Source of the DNA: Aurantiacibacter rhizosphaerae
GTDB taxonomy: Bacteria; Pseudomonadota; Alphaproteobacteria; Sphingomonadales; Sphingomonadaceae
Assembly (NCBI RefSeq): GCF_009807005.1
Contig: NZ_WUBR01000002.1
Coordinates: 62,001-126,000, forward strand
DNA: 64,000 nucleotides
Direction: 5' to 3'
Shown here: piece after piece, positions 1 through 9,547 of the stretch
How positions within the stretch are numbered: the first letter of the stretch is position 1
How the letters are laid out: each line of letters starts with the position of its first letter
Notes under the pieces: generated by a model
Database searches by the model: none
Seen by the model: only the letters and a program-made list of their open reading frames with translations
Told to the model about the DNA's origin: nothing
Position numbers and translations under genes: made by a program

Positions 1-11
1 GGGGAGGGCTT

Positions 12-1556
12 GTGGAAAGGCTTGAGAAACGCGTCGAGGGTTTTCACGATACCTCGATCGAGACGGGCGTGTGGCGTTATGCCCGCGCCCAACGCGTTCG
101 TGTGGTTATCGACGGTGCGGATTATTTCGATCTGATTCAGCAGGCGATGCTGAAGGCGCGCCAGCGTATTTTGCTGATTGGCTGGGACTTCGATACCCGC
201 ATTCACCTGCAACGTGGGCGTCGCTGGTGGCAGAAGGGCTGGCGTCGCCAGTACCCATCTCGCCTGGGCAGCTTCATCGTGTGGCTAAACAATCACCGCC
301 CGGACCTGGAAATTCGCATCCTGAAATGGAGCTATGGCTTCCTGAAATTCTTCGGGCGCGGCGCGATGGTGTTCGATCTGATTCGCTGGTCACGCCACCG
401 CCGGATAGATTTCAAGTTCGACACGGCCCATCCCGTTGGCTGCTCACATCATCAGAAGCTGGTGATCATTGATGACGATTTCGCCGTGTGCGGCGGGATC
501 GACATGACAACGCGCCGCTGGGACACGCGGGAACACATTGAGGTGAACGAGGATCGCACGCAGCCCAATGGCGATCTTTATGGCCCATGGCATGACCTGA
601 CGATGATGATGGAGGGTGACGTTGCCGTGGAACTGGAACGGCTTGGCCGGGCCAGGTGGGTGCGTGCAGGCGGGAAGCCGCTGTCCAAGCTGAAGGAAGA
701 CAAGGGCAGCGCCTGGCCGGACAAGCTGAAACCGCATTTCGAAGATGTCGAAATCGGCATCGCCCGCACACGCGCCGCCTATGACAATGATCCCAAGATC
801 GACGAGATCGAGCAACTCTACATAAAGCAGATCGCCGAGGCGAAGCACTTCATTTACGCCGAGAATCAGTATTTCACCTCTCGCACCATTTCCGAAGCGA
901 TTGCGAAGCGGCTGTCGGAGCCCGACCCACCAGAAATCGTGATCGTCATGCCGATCAGTGGCGATGGTTGGGCAGAAGCTGCCGTGATGGACCCGGCGCG
1001 CGCCGAGTTGATGGAAGCGCTGGAGGAACTGGACAAGCATGACCGCTTCCACCTCTACGTTCCATTCACCGGCAAGACGCCGATCTATGTCCATGCAAAG
1101 CTGTTCATCGTTGATGACCGGATTTTGCGCGTCGGCTCTGCCAATATGAACAACCGGTCCATGGGGCTGGATAGCGAATGCGATGTGTTCATCGATTGCG
1201 ATCGTCCCGGCAATGACAAGGCCGAGCCGGTTATTCGCCGCATTCGCGAATCGCTGCTGGCGGAACACTTGGGCTGTTACGAGCAGGATGTGCCGCTGAA
1301 GATCGAGAAGAACGGTTCAATTGCCGGAATGATTGCCAGCATGGGAGACAGGAATCGCCGTCACTTGCGGCCGTTGCACCCCGGCCGGCATGAGGAATGG
1401 AGCCGCGAATTGGCCGTGCGCGAGACATTCGATCCTGAAGAGCCGGAAGAGCTTTTCGAGTTCGATGCCTCCAAACGTGGCCTTTTCCATCGCGGCGGCC
1501 TATTGGCCAAGGCGCGTAACAAGCTGAAGAGAAGGCGCGACAGGGCGAATGAGTAG
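12..1556 (+). CDS. Phospholipase D-like (HKD) domain protein
   Basis: This 514-residue protein carries two PLD catalytic motifs: [10 protein letters not shown] in the first half (about residue 145) and HAKLFIVDD in the second half, followed by the GSANMNNRS segment. Paired HKD motifs form one active site in bacterial PLD and cardiolipin synthase-like enzymes, so phosphodiester or phospholipid transfer is likely; the real substrate is unknown. No clear signal peptide is visible, although the family is often membrane-associated. The GTG start has a GGAGGG upstream with short spacing, and the frame is open to the window edge, so the true start may lie outside. It overlaps folE by 8 nt, indicating translational coupling. 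The domain assignment is secure, the precise enzyme is not. Confidence 0.88.
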   Translation: MERLEKRVEGFHDTSIETGVWRYARAQRVRVVIDGADYFDLIQQAMLKARQRILLIGWDFDTRIHLQRGRRWWQKGWRRQYPSRLGSFIVWLNNHRPDLEIRILKWSYGFLKFFGRGAMVFDLIRWSRHRRIDFKFDTAHPVGCSHHQKLVIIDDDFAVCGGIDMTTRRWDTREHIEVNEDRTQPNGDLYGPWHDLTMMMEGDVAVELERLGRARWVRAGGKPLSKLKEDKGSAWPDKLKPHFEDVEIGIARTRAAYDNDPKIDEIEQLYIKQIAEAKHFIYAENQYFTSRTISEAIAKRLSEPDPPEIVIVMPISGDGWAEAAVMDPARAELMEALEELDKHDRFHLYVPFTGKTPIYVHAKLFIVDDRILRVGSANMNNRSMGLDSECDVFIDCDRPGNDKAEPVIRRIRESLLAEHLGCYEQDVPLKIEKNGSIAGMIASMGDRNRRHLRPLHPGRHEEWSRELAVRETFDPEEPEELFEFDASKRGLFHRGGLLAKARNKLKRRRDRANE

Positions 1557-2157
1557 TCTGGTAGGTCCCGATGAGGACGATCCCCGCGGCAAGCCCGCGG
1601 TTCCCGAACATGTGCAGGATGCGATCCGCACGCTGATAGAATGGGCGGGCGACGATCCAACGCGTGAAGGCTTGCTGGACACGCCAGCACGCGTGGCACG
1701 CGCGTGGAAGGAATATTGCCTGGGTTACAACGAAGATCCAGCGCACCACCTTGCCCGCGTGTTTGAGGAAGTGGGCGGTTATGACGAGATCGTGCTGCTG
1801 AAGGATATCCCGTTCCAGAGCCATTGTGAGCATCACATGGCCCCGATCATCGGCAAGGCGGCCATCGCCTATCTGCCGACCGATCGCGTGGTGGGAATAT
1901 CGAAGCTGGCCCGCGTTCTGCACGGCTATGCCCGGCGCCTGCAGGTGCAGGAGCGGCTGACGGCAGAAGTGGCGCATTGCATTCAGGAACATCTGAACCC
2001 GCGCGGCGTGGCCGTGGTGATAGAGGCCAGCCATGCCTGCATGACGGCGCGCGGCGTGCGCACCCCCGGTGTCAGCATGGTCACCAGCCAGGTGATGGGC
2101 ACATTCCGCAAGGATTCCAAAAGCCGTGAAGAAGTCCTGAAACTGATGGGCTACTGA
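1549..2157 (+). CDS. folE: GTP cyclohydrolase I
   Basis: FolE converts GTP to 7,8-dihydroneopterin triphosphate, the first step of folate and pterin synthesis, in the cytoplasm. The 202-residue length is normal. The zinc-site segment [18 protein letters not shown] and the second ligand region [10 protein letters not shown] are both intact, as is the GISKLAR motif. It starts with an ATG inside the last codons of the phospholipase D-like gene (8-nt overlap), so it is probably translated from that transcript. The variable N-terminal 30 residues are Pro/Asp-rich. Nothing unusual was seen in the catalytic part. Confidence 0.96.
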   Translation: MSSLVGPDEDDPRGKPAVPEHVQDAIRTLIEWAGDDPTREGLLDTPARVARAWKEYCLGYNEDPAHHLARVFEEVGGYDEIVLLKDIPFQSHCEHHMAPIIGKAAIAYLPTDRVVGISKLARVLHGYARRLQVQERLTAEVAHCIQEHLNPRGVAVVIEASHACMTARGVRTPGVSMVTSQVMGTFRKDSKSREEVLKLMGY

Positions 2158-2214
2158 TCAGCGGCACGACAAGCGGCGCCCTTGGGCCGATGAAGACATT
2201 TAATTGAAAGGAAT

Positions 2215-3510
2215 ATGATGACCGCATTGCGCGTAAGAGGCGGACAGAAACTGGTGGGCAAGATCGATCCATCCGCCAACAAGAACGCGGTGCTGCCGGT
2301 TCTGTGTGCGACGCTGTTGAGCGATGCGCCGATCATGCTGCGCAATGTGCCGGAGATTACCGACGTCCAGCGCATCCACGCCTTCTTCAGCGACCTTGGC
2401 ACCACGGTGGAATGGGACAAGGACGCGAAGACGCTGCGGATCGATCACTCCACGATCTCATCCAGCGCTAAGGCCAAGCTGCCGCAGGCGATGCGCGCTT
2501 CCATCATGATGATCCCCGGCCTGCTTGCGCGCCTTGGCGAAGCCCGGCTGGAGCATGAGGTGAAGGGCTGCACACTCGGCGCGCGGGAGATCGACCCGCA
2601 TGTGCAGGTGTTCAAGGCCTTTGGCGCAGAGACATCCTACGAGGGCAAGGACATCGTGTTCCGCAACACCCACAAGGTGGACGGTGCGCGCATGTGGCTG
2701 GAATATGCCTCCGTCACCACGACGGAGAATTTCATCATCAGCGCGCTGACCGCGAAAGGCACCAGCCAGATCGTGAACGCCGCGTGTGAACCTCATGTGC
2801 AGGAACTCTGCACCTTCCTGGAGAAGATGGGCGGCAAGATCCGCGGCAAGGGCACTTCGATGGTGACCGTGGAAGGCTGCGACAAGTTCCAGAGCGTGGA
2901 TTATACCTTCGTGGAGGATTTCCACGAGGTCGCCACCTTCCTGGCGCTGTCAGCCGTGACCGGCGGAGATATCTCGGTGCGCAATACGCAGCCGGAAGAT
3001 TTCATGCTGATCGATCGCACGTTCGAGAAATTCGGCGCGCATGTTTCGCACGAAGATGGCTGGTCACGCTTGGAAGCGCCTGCCGAACTTTGCGTGCAGC
3101 AAAATTTCACCAGCCACCTCACCACCAAGGTGGAGGCTGCGCCGTGGCCCTATATCCCGGCTGACCTGCTGCCGATCTTCATCGCGCTTGGCGTAAAGGC
3201 CAAGGGGCAGACGATGTTCTGGAACAAGGTGTATGAGGGCGGGCTGACATGGCACACCGAACTCAGCCTGTTCGGCGCGCACACCCTGCTGTGCGATCCG
3301 CACCGCCTGATCACCTTTGGCGGCGATACGCTTCGCCCGGCAACGGTCACCAGCCCATACATCATCCGCGTGGCCATCGCCCTGCTGATGGTGGCGGCCA
3401 GCATCGATGGGGAGAGCACCATTCTGGATGCCGATCCCATTCGCCGCGCGCATCCGGACTTTGTGAAGAACATCGACAGTCTTGGCGTGGATGTAAGCTG
3501 GGACGATTAA
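2215..3510 (+). CDS. Divergent MurA-like enolpyruvyl transferase (EPSP synthase fold)
   Basis: The 431-residue protein matches the length and fold order of UDP-GlcNAc 1-carboxyvinyltransferase (MurA), which adds enolpyruvate to UDP-GlcNAc in peptidoglycan synthesis. Catalytic and PEP-binding positions are retained: Lys23 (SANKNA), Arg94 (MRASI), Cys119 in KGCTLGAR (the fosfomycin-target cysteine), Arg124, an Asp in PADLLP, and an Arg near the C-terminus. However, usual MurA signatures such as DRIEAGT, the FENRF region, DLRA and RGYE are replaced. It is therefore likely a paralogue with an altered sugar-nucleotide pocket, and a canonical murA should lie elsewhere. GAAAGGA precedes the tandem ATG ATG start. 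A strong terminator follows. Confidence 0.85.
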   Translation: MMTALRVRGGQKLVGKIDPSANKNAVLPVLCATLLSDAPIMLRNVPEITDVQRIHAFFSDLGTTVEWDKDAKTLRIDHSTISSSAKAKLPQAMRASIMMIPGLLARLGEARLEHEVKGCTLGAREIDPHVQVFKAFGAETSYEGKDIVFRNTHKVDGARMWLEYASVTTTENFIISALTAKGTSQIVNAACEPHVQELCTFLEKMGGKIRGKGTSMVTVEGCDKFQSVDYTFVEDFHEVATFLALSAVTGGDISVRNTQPEDFMLIDRTFEKFGAHVSHEDGWSRLEAPAELCVQQNFTSHLTTKVEAAPWPYIPADLLPIFIALGVKAKGQTMFWNKVYEGGLTWHTELSLFGAHTLLCDPHRLITFGGDTLRPATVTSPYIIRVAIALLMVAASIDGESTILDADPIRRAHPDFVKNIDSLGVDVSWDD

Positions 3511-3530
3511 CTCCGATCCTGCACAACGAG

Positions 3531-3567
3531 AAAGGGGCGCCTTCCGTGTGGAAAGCGCCCCCTTTTT
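3531..3567. terminator. Bidirectional intrinsic terminator between convergent genes
   Basis: GGGGCGC plus CTTCC pairs with GGAAA plus GCGCCCC across a GTGT loop (one mismatch) and is followed by TTTTT. An AAA stretch on the other side supplies a weaker U-tract for the opposite strand. It sits between the ends of the MurA-like gene and the convergent peroxiredoxin gene. Confidence 0.85.
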
Positions 3568-3585
3568 ATTCATCGTGCCTGAAAA

Positions 3586-4065
3586 TCAAAGCTGGCCGAG
3601 CATGTGCTCTGCGCTGGAAACCCTGAATTCGCCGGGGCCTTCCACGTTGATTTCGGTCACCACGCCATCGTCCACGATCATGGAATACCGGTTGGAGCGG
3701 GTGCCCATTCCGTATCCGTCCATTTCGGTGGACAGGCCCAGTGCCTTGGCAAATTCGGCATTGCCGTCTGCCAGCATGGTGATGTCGTCAGAGCCATCGG
3801 CCTTGTTCCATGCGCCCATTACGAAGGCATCGTTCACCGATGTGCAGGCCACTTCGTCCACGCCCTTTGCCTTCAGGTCAGATGCCTTTTCGACATAGCC
3901 GGGCAGGTGCTTTGCAGAGCAGGTCGGCGTGAATGCGCCGGGTACTGCGAACAGCGCCACCTTGCGGCCCTTGAAGAAATCGCCCGACTGCACGGCCTCG
4001 GGGCCATCGCCGGTCGGCTTCACCAGCTTCACGTCGGGTATCTTGTCGCCTTTGGAAATCGTCAT
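3586..4065 (-). CDS. Peroxiredoxin, Prx5 type
   Basis: This 159-residue thiol peroxidase reduces hydrogen peroxide or organic peroxides in the cytoplasm. The peroxidatic cysteine is Cys49 in PGAFTPTCS, a hallmark of the Prx5 (redoxin) subfamily; a second cysteine is Cys74 in ACTSVND. The open frame extends upstream, but the ATG chosen here has an excellent AGGAGGAT ribosome site 6 nt before it and starts at the conserved MTISKGDKIPD segment. The gene is monocistronic, facing the MurA-like gene and divergent from ahcY. The electron donor (glutaredoxin or thioredoxin) cannot be decided from sequence. Confidence 0.94.
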   Translation of the reverse strand: MTISKGDKIPDVKLVKPTGDGPEAVQSGDFFKGRKVALFAVPGAFTPTCSAKHLPGYVEKASDLKAKGVDEVACTSVNDAFVMGAWNKADGSDDITMLADGNAEFAKALGLSTEMDGYGMGTRSNRYSMIVDDGVVTEINVEGPGEFRVSSAEHMLGQL

Positions 4066-4172
4066 TGGTAATCCTCCTGTCACCGTCCGCGCATGCACAT
4101 AGGTACTGCGCTGGCTGGCGCAAGCGGTTGCAGTCGTTTGCAGGGGTTGTCCAATGCGCAAGCCGCCACTAA

Positions 4173-4225
4173 GTGCGAGGCCAACATAGGCGTTGCATGG
4201 AGCCCCGGCGACGCATCACCCGCAC
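4173..4225 (+). promoter_or_regulatory. Nested stem structure in the ahcY leader
   Basis: Two nested helices can form just before the ahcY Shine-Dalgarno sequence. The outer stem pairs GTGCG (4173-4177) with CGCAC (4221-4225). The inner 7-bp stem pairs GCGTTGC (4190-4196) with GCGACGC (4208-4214) around an 11-nt loop. The AGGAGA ribosome site (4231-4236) follows at once. I could not match this to the conserved core of the known SAH riboswitch. It may be a cis-regulatory element or a chance fold. Confidence 0.4.
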
Positions 4226-4243
4226 ATCACAGGAGAAGTGCCC

Positions 4244-5659
4244 GTGGCCGACGCCGCTTTTGACGACTACATCATCAAGGATATTTCGCTGGCCGATTAT
4301 GGCCGCGCGGAAATCAACATTGCCGAAACCGAAATGCCGGGCCTGATGGCCACGCGCGAGGAATTTGGCGCTTCCCAGCCTCTGAAGGGCGCACGGATTA
4401 CCGGTTCGCTGCACATGACGATCCAGACAGCCGTGCTGATCGAAACCCTCACCGCGCTGGGTGCAGAAGTGCGCTGGGCAACCTGCAACATCTTCTCCAC
4501 GCAGGATCACGCCGCTGCCGCCATCGCCGCGCAGGATATTCCCGTATTTGCCGTGAAGGGCGAGAGCCTGGCGGATTACTGGGATTACGTGGGCAAGATC
4601 TTCGACTGGTCGACCGACGATGATGCGAACCAGACTGCCAACCTCATCCTGGACGACGGCGGCGATGCCACCATGTTCGCCCTGTGGGGTGCGCGCGTGG
4701 AAGCGGGCGAGGAACTGCCTGAGCCGGGCAATGCCGAAGAAGTAGAGATGCAGCGCGCGCTGAAGGAATTCCTGAAGCGCAAGCCCGGCTATCTGACCGC
4801 GTCTGTAAAGAACATTCAGGGCGTTTCCGAGGAAACCACCACCGGCGTCCACCGCCTTTACCAGCTGGCCAAGAAGGGCAAGCTGCCGTTCCCCGCCATC
4901 AATGTGAATGACAGCGTGACCAAGTCGAAGTTCGACAACCTCTACGGCTGCCGCGAATCGCTGGTGGACGCCATCCGCCGCGCTACCGACGTGATGCTTT
5001 CGGGCAAGGTCGCGCTGGTTGCCGGTTTCGGTGACGTGGGCAAGGGCAGCGCGCAATCGCTGCGCAACGGCGGCGCGCGCGTGCTGGTGACAGAGATCGA
5101 TCCGATCTGCGCCCTGCAGGCCGCAATGGACGGTTTCGAGGTGGTAACCATGGAAGACGGCGTGAAGCGCGCCGATATCTTCGTGACCACCACCGGTAAC
5201 GAGGACGTGATCACGGCAGAGCACATGAAGGCGATGAAGCCCATGAGCATCGTGTGCAACATCGGCCACTTCGATTCGGAAATCCAGATCAGCGCGCTCG
5301 ACAATTACGACTGGACCGAGTTGAAGCCCGGCACGGATTTGGTGAAGTTCCCCGATGGCAAGGAAATCATCATCCTTGCAAAGGGCCGCCTGGTGAACCT
5401 GGCCTGCGCCACCGGCCACCCCAGCTTCGTGATGAGCTGTTCCTTCACCAACCAGGTGATGGCGCAGCTGGAACTTTGGGAACGCCACGACCAGTATGAG
5501 AACGACGTCTATGTCCTGCCAAAGCATCTGGACGAAAAGGTTGCCGCGCTGCACCTCGACAAGCTGGGCGTGAAATTGACCAAGCTGAGCCAGAAGCAGG
5601 CCGACTATATCGGCGTGCCCGTGGAAGGGCCTTTCAAGCCTGAGCACTACCGCTACTGA
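4244..5659 (+). CDS. ahcY: Adenosylhomocysteinase
   Basis: AhcY hydrolyses S-adenosylhomocysteine to adenosine and homocysteine, using tightly bound NAD, and so clears the inhibitor left by methyltransferases. The 471-residue length suits the bacterial form with the extra insert. Visible hallmarks are [16 protein letters not shown] near the N-terminus, the NAD-binding loop [22 protein letters not shown], and the C-terminal KPEHYRY. The frame extends upstream, but the GTG at 4244 has AGGAGA 7 nt before it, while an earlier GTG at 4238 is too close to that site. It is separated from divL by a terminator-like hairpin. Confidence 0.96.
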   Translation: MADAAFDDYIIKDISLADYGRAEINIAETEMPGLMATREEFGASQPLKGARITGSLHMTIQTAVLIETLTALGAEVRWATCNIFSTQDHAAAAIAAQDIPVFAVKGESLADYWDYVGKIFDWSTDDDANQTANLILDDGGDATMFALWGARVEAGEELPEPGNAEEVEMQRALKEFLKRKPGYLTASVKNIQGVSEETTTGVHRLYQLAKKGKLPFPAINVNDSVTKSKFDNLYGCRESLVDAIRRATDVMLSGKVALVAGFGDVGKGSAQSLRNGGARVLVTEIDPICALQAAMDGFEVVTMEDGVKRADIFVTTTGNEDVITAEHMKAMKPMSIVCNIGHFDSEIQISALDNYDWTELKPGTDLVKFPDGKEIIILAKGRLVNLACATGHPSFVMSCSFTNQVMAQLELWERHDQYENDVYVLPKHLDEKVAALHLDKLGVKLTKLSQKQADYIGVPVEGPFKPEHYRY

Positions 5660-5687
5660 TCGCAGGGTTTGCATTGCAAACATCATT

Positions 5688-5720
5688 TCACCCCGGCCAT
5701 AGTGTCGGGGTGATTTGTTT
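5688..5720 (+). terminator. Probable intrinsic terminator after ahcY
   Basis: TCACCCCG (5688-5695) pairs perfectly with CGGGGTGA (5706-5713) around a 10-nt loop, followed by TTTGTTT. The U-tract is interrupted, so readthrough into divL is possible. Confidence 0.7.
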
Positions 5721-5793
5721 CTGGCTTCAGGACTGTCAGCATTTGCGCAAGAGCCATTGCAACTCAACGCGCGCGCTCATAGCTGCATAACCA

Positions 5794-8124
5794 ATGGAGC
5801 TGACCCCATCTTCCGTGGCCCTTCTGGGACTTATGCTGGCCGCCTGGACGTTTGGCGCGGTGTGGCTTGTCGTGGGATCGTTACAGCGCGCCAGGGCCGC
5901 CCGCCAGGCCCGCAGCACGGTGCGCCGCCTGTCCAAGATGATCGACGATGCGCCCGCGATCCCGCTGCTGGTGCGGTCGGACGGGAAGATCGAGGGGCCG
6001 GACAGGCTGGCCAAGTGGCTGGGGCTGGGGTCTTTGCCCGGCTTCCTGAGTGAACTGGCAGGCGGGCTGGACGAGGAGGATCTGAAGGATCTTCGCGAAG
6101 CCGTGAGCCGCACGCAGAAAACCGCCGCACCTTTCAGCATGGTGATCACCCCCAAGGGATCGATCAAGAGCCTTGCCGTGCGCGGACAGCTGGCCGACCC
6201 TGCCATCGCATCGGGCGGCGCGGCGCTGATATGGTGGTTCGATTTTTCGGACAGCCAGGGCGAACTATCCCGCTTGCGCGAGGAGACCGCGCGGGCGCGC
6301 AATGATTTTGCCGCGCTGGTGGGACTGATCGAGGCTGCGCCCATGCCGATGTGGTTTCGCGGACCTGATATGGACCTGCGCCTGGTCAACAGCGCCTATG
6401 TCACGGCCGTTGGGGCGAAGGGCGCCGCAAAGGTGGTGGAAGAACAGATCGAGCTGGTCGAAACCGTCGACGGGCTTACCGCCGCACAGGTTGCCGGACA
6501 GGCCCACAGCCGCGATTTGCCGGTGGAGCGGATCGTCCAGGCCACGGTGGGCAACCAGCGCCGCACGCTGCGCGTCAGCGATCTGCCGCTGGGCGAAGAA
6601 GGCGTTGCCGGTTACGCCATCGATATCGAGGAGATGGAAGAGCAGACCCGCGCCTTCCGCGCATTCCGCGCGGCGCAGCGATCCATGCTGGATCAGCTTT
6701 CCATCGGCGTCGCCCAGTTCGATCCGGATCGCAGGCTGGCTTTTTCCAATCAGCCGTTCCAGCGCATTTTTGCCCTGCCGCAATCCGCCCGGCTCGATCC
6801 GCCCAATTTCGATCGCTTCCTTGATATAGCTAGGGATGCGGGCCGATTGCCCGAAAGGCGCGATTTCCCTGAATGGCGCGGGGAAATGGGGCAATGGTTC
6901 ACGCAGGATGCACCGGTGGAGGATGCCTGGACCCTGCCGGACAGCACGCATCTGCGCATCGTTGCTCAACCCTTGCCAGATGGCGGGCTGGTGCTGGTGG
7001 CGGAGGATCGCAGCGAACAGCTCGCCCTGTCCGCCACGCGCGACACGCTGCTGCGCACGCGCACGGCCACGTTCGATTCGCTTTTCGAATCGCTGGCCGT
7101 GTTTGCGCCCGATGGCCGCATGCAGCTGTGGAACCGCAGCTTTCCCGCGATCTGGGGTCTGCCCGAGAATTTTTTCGACAAGCATCCGCATGTAGACAAG
7201 CTGCTGGATCGCATCGCCAATCGCCTGGCCCGTCCGGCGCAGCGCAAGGCCATTGGCGAAGTGGTGCGTGCCGCCACGCTGGACCGAAAGCAGCGAGGGG
7301 GCAGGGTGGTGTTGTCAGACGGGCGCACGGTGGAATTTGCGGGGGTTCCCTTGCCCGATGGCAACGGCCTGCTGACGGTGATGGACGTTACCGATTCCAC
7401 CAAGGCGGAAGAGGCGCTACGCGAACGTAACCAGGCACTGGAAGAGGCGGACGCCGTGAAGACGCGCTTCCTCGCCAACATGTCCTATGAATTCCGCACG
7501 CCGCTCACCTCCATAGGCGGCTTTGCAGAGCTCTTGCAAACCGGCGTTGCAGGAGAGCTTTCGGATCAAGGCAAGGAATACATCTCTGCCATCATCGCAT
7601 CGGTAGAGCGGTTGTCCCAGCAGATCGAAAGCGTGCTGGACCTGACGCAGAGCGAGGCTGGCCTGCTGCCCATCGCCACCGAGGAGGTGGAGCTTCTGGA
7701 CTTTGCCACGCAAGTGGTGCGCGCGCGTGAGGATGCGATAGAGGCGAAGAACATCACGCTGGACCTGCGCGGGGACAAGAGCGCGGGCAGCGTGCAGGCG
7801 GACCCTCGCCAATTGAGCCGTGCACTTGGCAATCTGCTGGACAATGCCATCACCGCCACGCCCGAAAACGGGCGTATCCTCGTGGCCCTGGCGCGGCGCA
7901 AGTCCGGCGTGCGGATCGTGATTTCCGACAATGGCGAAGGGATGCGCCCCAGCGAACTGGCGCGGGCGCTTGACGGTTATCGCCTGAACGGCAGTGACGG
8001 CAAGGAAGGCAAGCGCGGCCTTGGCCTGCCGCTGGCCCGCCAGCTAATAGAGGCGCATGGCGGCAGGCTGGAAATCCAGTCTGAAAAGGGCGCTGGCACC
8101 ACTGCAACGATGAAGCTGCCTTGA
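5794..8124 (+). CDS. divL: DivL-like PAS-domain pseudo-histidine kinase with tyrosine H-box
   Basis: The 776-residue protein has one N-terminal membrane segment (about residues 8-29), a long PAS-rich region, and HisKA and HATPase domains at the C-terminus. The H-box reads NMSYEFRTPL: the phospho-accepting histidine is replaced by Tyr565 (codon TAT at 7486-7488). The ATP-binding boxes (LGNLLDNA, SDNGEGM, GLGLPLA) look intact. This architecture, length and substitution match Caulobacter DivL, which binds the response regulator DivK and controls the CckA-CtrA cell-cycle phosphorelay instead of acting as a normal kinase. The ortholog call is an inference from these traits. It heads a run of overlapping genes beginning with tsaE. 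Confidence 0.85.
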   Translation: MELTPSSVALLGLMLAAWTFGAVWLVVGSLQRARAARQARSTVRRLSKMIDDAPAIPLLVRSDGKIEGPDRLAKWLGLGSLPGFLSELAGGLDEEDLKDLREAVSRTQKTAAPFSMVITPKGSIKSLAVRGQLADPAIASGGAALIWWFDFSDSQGELSRLREETARARNDFAALVGLIEAAPMPMWFRGPDMDLRLVNSAYVTAVGAKGAAKVVEEQIELVETVDGLTAAQVAGQAHSRDLPVERIVQATVGNQRRTLRVSDLPLGEEGVAGYAIDIEEMEEQTRAFRAFRAAQRSMLDQLSIGVAQFDPDRRLAFSNQPFQRIFALPQSARLDPPNFDRFLDIARDAGRLPERRDFPEWRGEMGQWFTQDAPVEDAWTLPDSTHLRIVAQPLPDGGLVLVAEDRSEQLALSATRDTLLRTRTATFDSLFESLAVFAPDGRMQLWNRSFPAIWGLPENFFDKHPHVDKLLDRIANRLARPAQRKAIGEVVRAATLDRKQRGGRVVLSDGRTVEFAGVPLPDGNGLLTVMDVTDSTKAEEALRERNQALEEADAVKTRFLANMSYEFRTPLTSIGGFAELLQTGVAGELSDQGKEYISAIIASVERLSQQIESVLDLTQSEAGLLPIATEEVELLDFATQVVRAREDAIEAKNITLDLRGDKSAGSVQADPRQLSRALGNLLDNAITATPENGRILVALARRKSGVRIVISDNGEGMRPSELARALDGYRLNGSDGKEGKRGLGLPLARQLIEAHGGRLEIQSEKGAGTTATMKLP

Positions 8125-8558
8125 TCGTCGATCTGCCCGATCTTGACGCGATGGAGCGGTTCGGGCGGCAGCTTGCGGCAAAGCTTTTGCCCGGCGATGT
8201 GCTGGCCCTATCTGGCGGTCTGGGCGCAGGGAAAACCACCCTTTCGCGCGCCATCCTCGTCGCCCTGGGGCATGAGGGTGAAGTGCCATCGCCGACATTC
8301 ACGATACTGGAGGCATATGATCATCTTTCTCCGCCCGTCGTCCATGCCGATTTCTATCGACTCGAAGATCCATCGGAGGTCTTGCAATTGGGGCTGGACG
8401 ATTATCGGGAGGGGGCAGTGCTGATAGCCGAATGGCCGGAAAACGCCGGTGGCTTCGCGAATGAGCCGGAATGCCTTCAAATCACGCTGGAAACGGCGGG
8501 TAACGGGCGCAAGGCGATTGTGGAATGCGGTGCAGCTTGGCAAGGACGCTGGCCATGA
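8121..8558 (+). CDS. tsaE: tRNA threonylcarbamoyladenosine biosynthesis ATPase TsaE
   Basis: TsaE is the small ATPase that drives the TsaB-TsaD complex in making t6A37 on ANN-decoding tRNAs. The 145-residue protein has Walker A GGLGAGKT (residues 32-39), the PSPTFT motif and the HADFYRLE segment typical of the family. The start is a TTG overlapping the divL stop codon (TTGA); an internal ATG at 8151 is a less likely alternative because it would trim the N-terminal strand. It overlaps the following kinase gene by ATGA. Confidence 0.94.
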   Translation: MIVDLPDLDAMERFGRQLAAKLLPGDVLALSGGLGAGKTTLSRAILVALGHEGEVPSPTFTILEAYDHLSPPVVHADFYRLEDPSEVLQLGLDDYREGAVLIAEWPENAGGFANEPECLQITLETAGNGRKAIVECGAAWQGRWP

Positions 8559-9547
8559 CCAGCAATCTTCCCGCAGGCGTCGATCAATTCCTTGCCGATG
8601 CCGGATGGCACGGCGCGCAGATCGATCCACTGCCCGGCGATGCCAGCTTTCGCCGATACTTCCGCATTCGCAGCGGTGATAATCACGCCATGCTGATGGA
8701 TGCACCGCCCCCGCATGAAGATCCCGGCCCTTTCCTGCATGTCGGCAAATGGCTGAACGAACAGGGTCTGCGCGCGCCGCGTATTTATGCAGAGGCGCCT
8801 GAGCGAGGCCTCGTGCTGATCGAGGATTTCGGGCATGATCGCATGCGCGACTGGCTGGATACCAATCCGGCAGAAGAAGCGCGCGCCTATCGCGATGCGG
8901 TGGATGCCCTGGTGGAATTGCATCAGCGCCCGCCGGGTCCATTCGATCCATATTCGCTGGAAACCTATCAGCGCGAAGTGTCCCTGTTTCCGGACTGGTT
9001 CTGCAAGGCCGCCGGGATAGAGGTGGATGCCATGGGCTTTTCCGCTGCATGGCGCGAGGCACTGTCTCCGATGCTGTTGCGACAGCAGCCGGGCGTAACT
9101 GTGCTGCGCGATTATCATGCCGAAAACATTATGCTGCTGAGGCCGGGCGGTGAATATTCCGGCGAACAGGGCCTGATCGATTTTCAGGATGCGCTGGTGG
9201 GCCACCGGGCCTATGATCTGGTATCCCTGTTGCAGGACGCCCGGCGGGAGGTTTCGCCCCAGCTGGAACAGGATATGCTGGAGCATTACCGCTCGCGCCT
9301 GTCTGTCGATAGCGAGTTTGACGGTGATTACGCGCGCCTTGGTGCGCAGCGGAATGCCAAGATCGTCGGCATTTTCACGCGGCTGTGGAAGCGTGACGGC
9401 AAGGATCGTTACCTCTCCATGATTCCGCGAGTATGGGAAGCCATGGAGCGCGATCTTGCGCATCCCGCGCTGGAGCCTGTTGCACGCTGGTTCGATGCCA
9501 ATGTGCCGGACGATATCCGTGCAAAACAAGGAGGGGTTCTGGCGTGA
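8555..9547 (+). CDS. amgK: Anomeric amino-sugar kinase AmgK (aminoglycoside phosphotransferase family)
   Basis: AmgK phosphorylates MurNAc or GlcNAc at the anomeric carbon in the peptidoglycan recycling route that bypasses MurQ. The 330-residue protein has the APH-family catalytic loop DYHAENIMLL and the metal-binding segment IDFQDALVGHRAYDL. The identification rests on these motifs together with the adjoining uridylyltransferase gene, the AmgK-MurU pair. The ATG overlaps the tsaE stop (ATGA) and fits the conserved MTSN start better than the longer open frame. This pathway can confer intrinsic fosfomycin tolerance by bypassing MurA-dependent de novo synthesis. Confidence 0.88.
   Translation: MTSNLPAGVDQFLADAGWHGAQIDPLPGDASFRRYFRIRSGDNHAMLMDAPPPHEDPGPFLHVGKWLNEQGLRAPRIYAEAPERGLVLIEDFGHDRMRDWLDTNPAEEARAYRDAVDALVELHQRPPGPFDPYSLETYQREVSLFPDWFCKAAGIEVDAMGFSAAWREALSPMLLRQQPGVTVLRDYHAENIMLLRPGGEYSGEQGLIDFQDALVGHRAYDLVSLLQDARREVSPQLEQDMLEHYRSRLSVDSEFDGDYARLGAQRNAKIVGIFTRLWKRDGKDRYLSMIPRVWEAMERDLAHPALEPVARWFDANVPDDIRAKQGGVLA

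Noticed and set aside
4173-4243. Assignment of the ahcY leader to the known SAH riboswitch
   Set aside because: The conserved GAGGAGCGCUGC-type core and pseudoknot partner are not visible, so only a generic structured leader is reported.
4169-5767. Long open frame antisense to ahcY (also comparable ones antisense to secA at 19163-21325 and to mfd at 25837-28215)
   Set aside because: These are composition-driven open frames on the strand opposite strongly conserved genes, with no recognisable domain, plausible start or context of their own.
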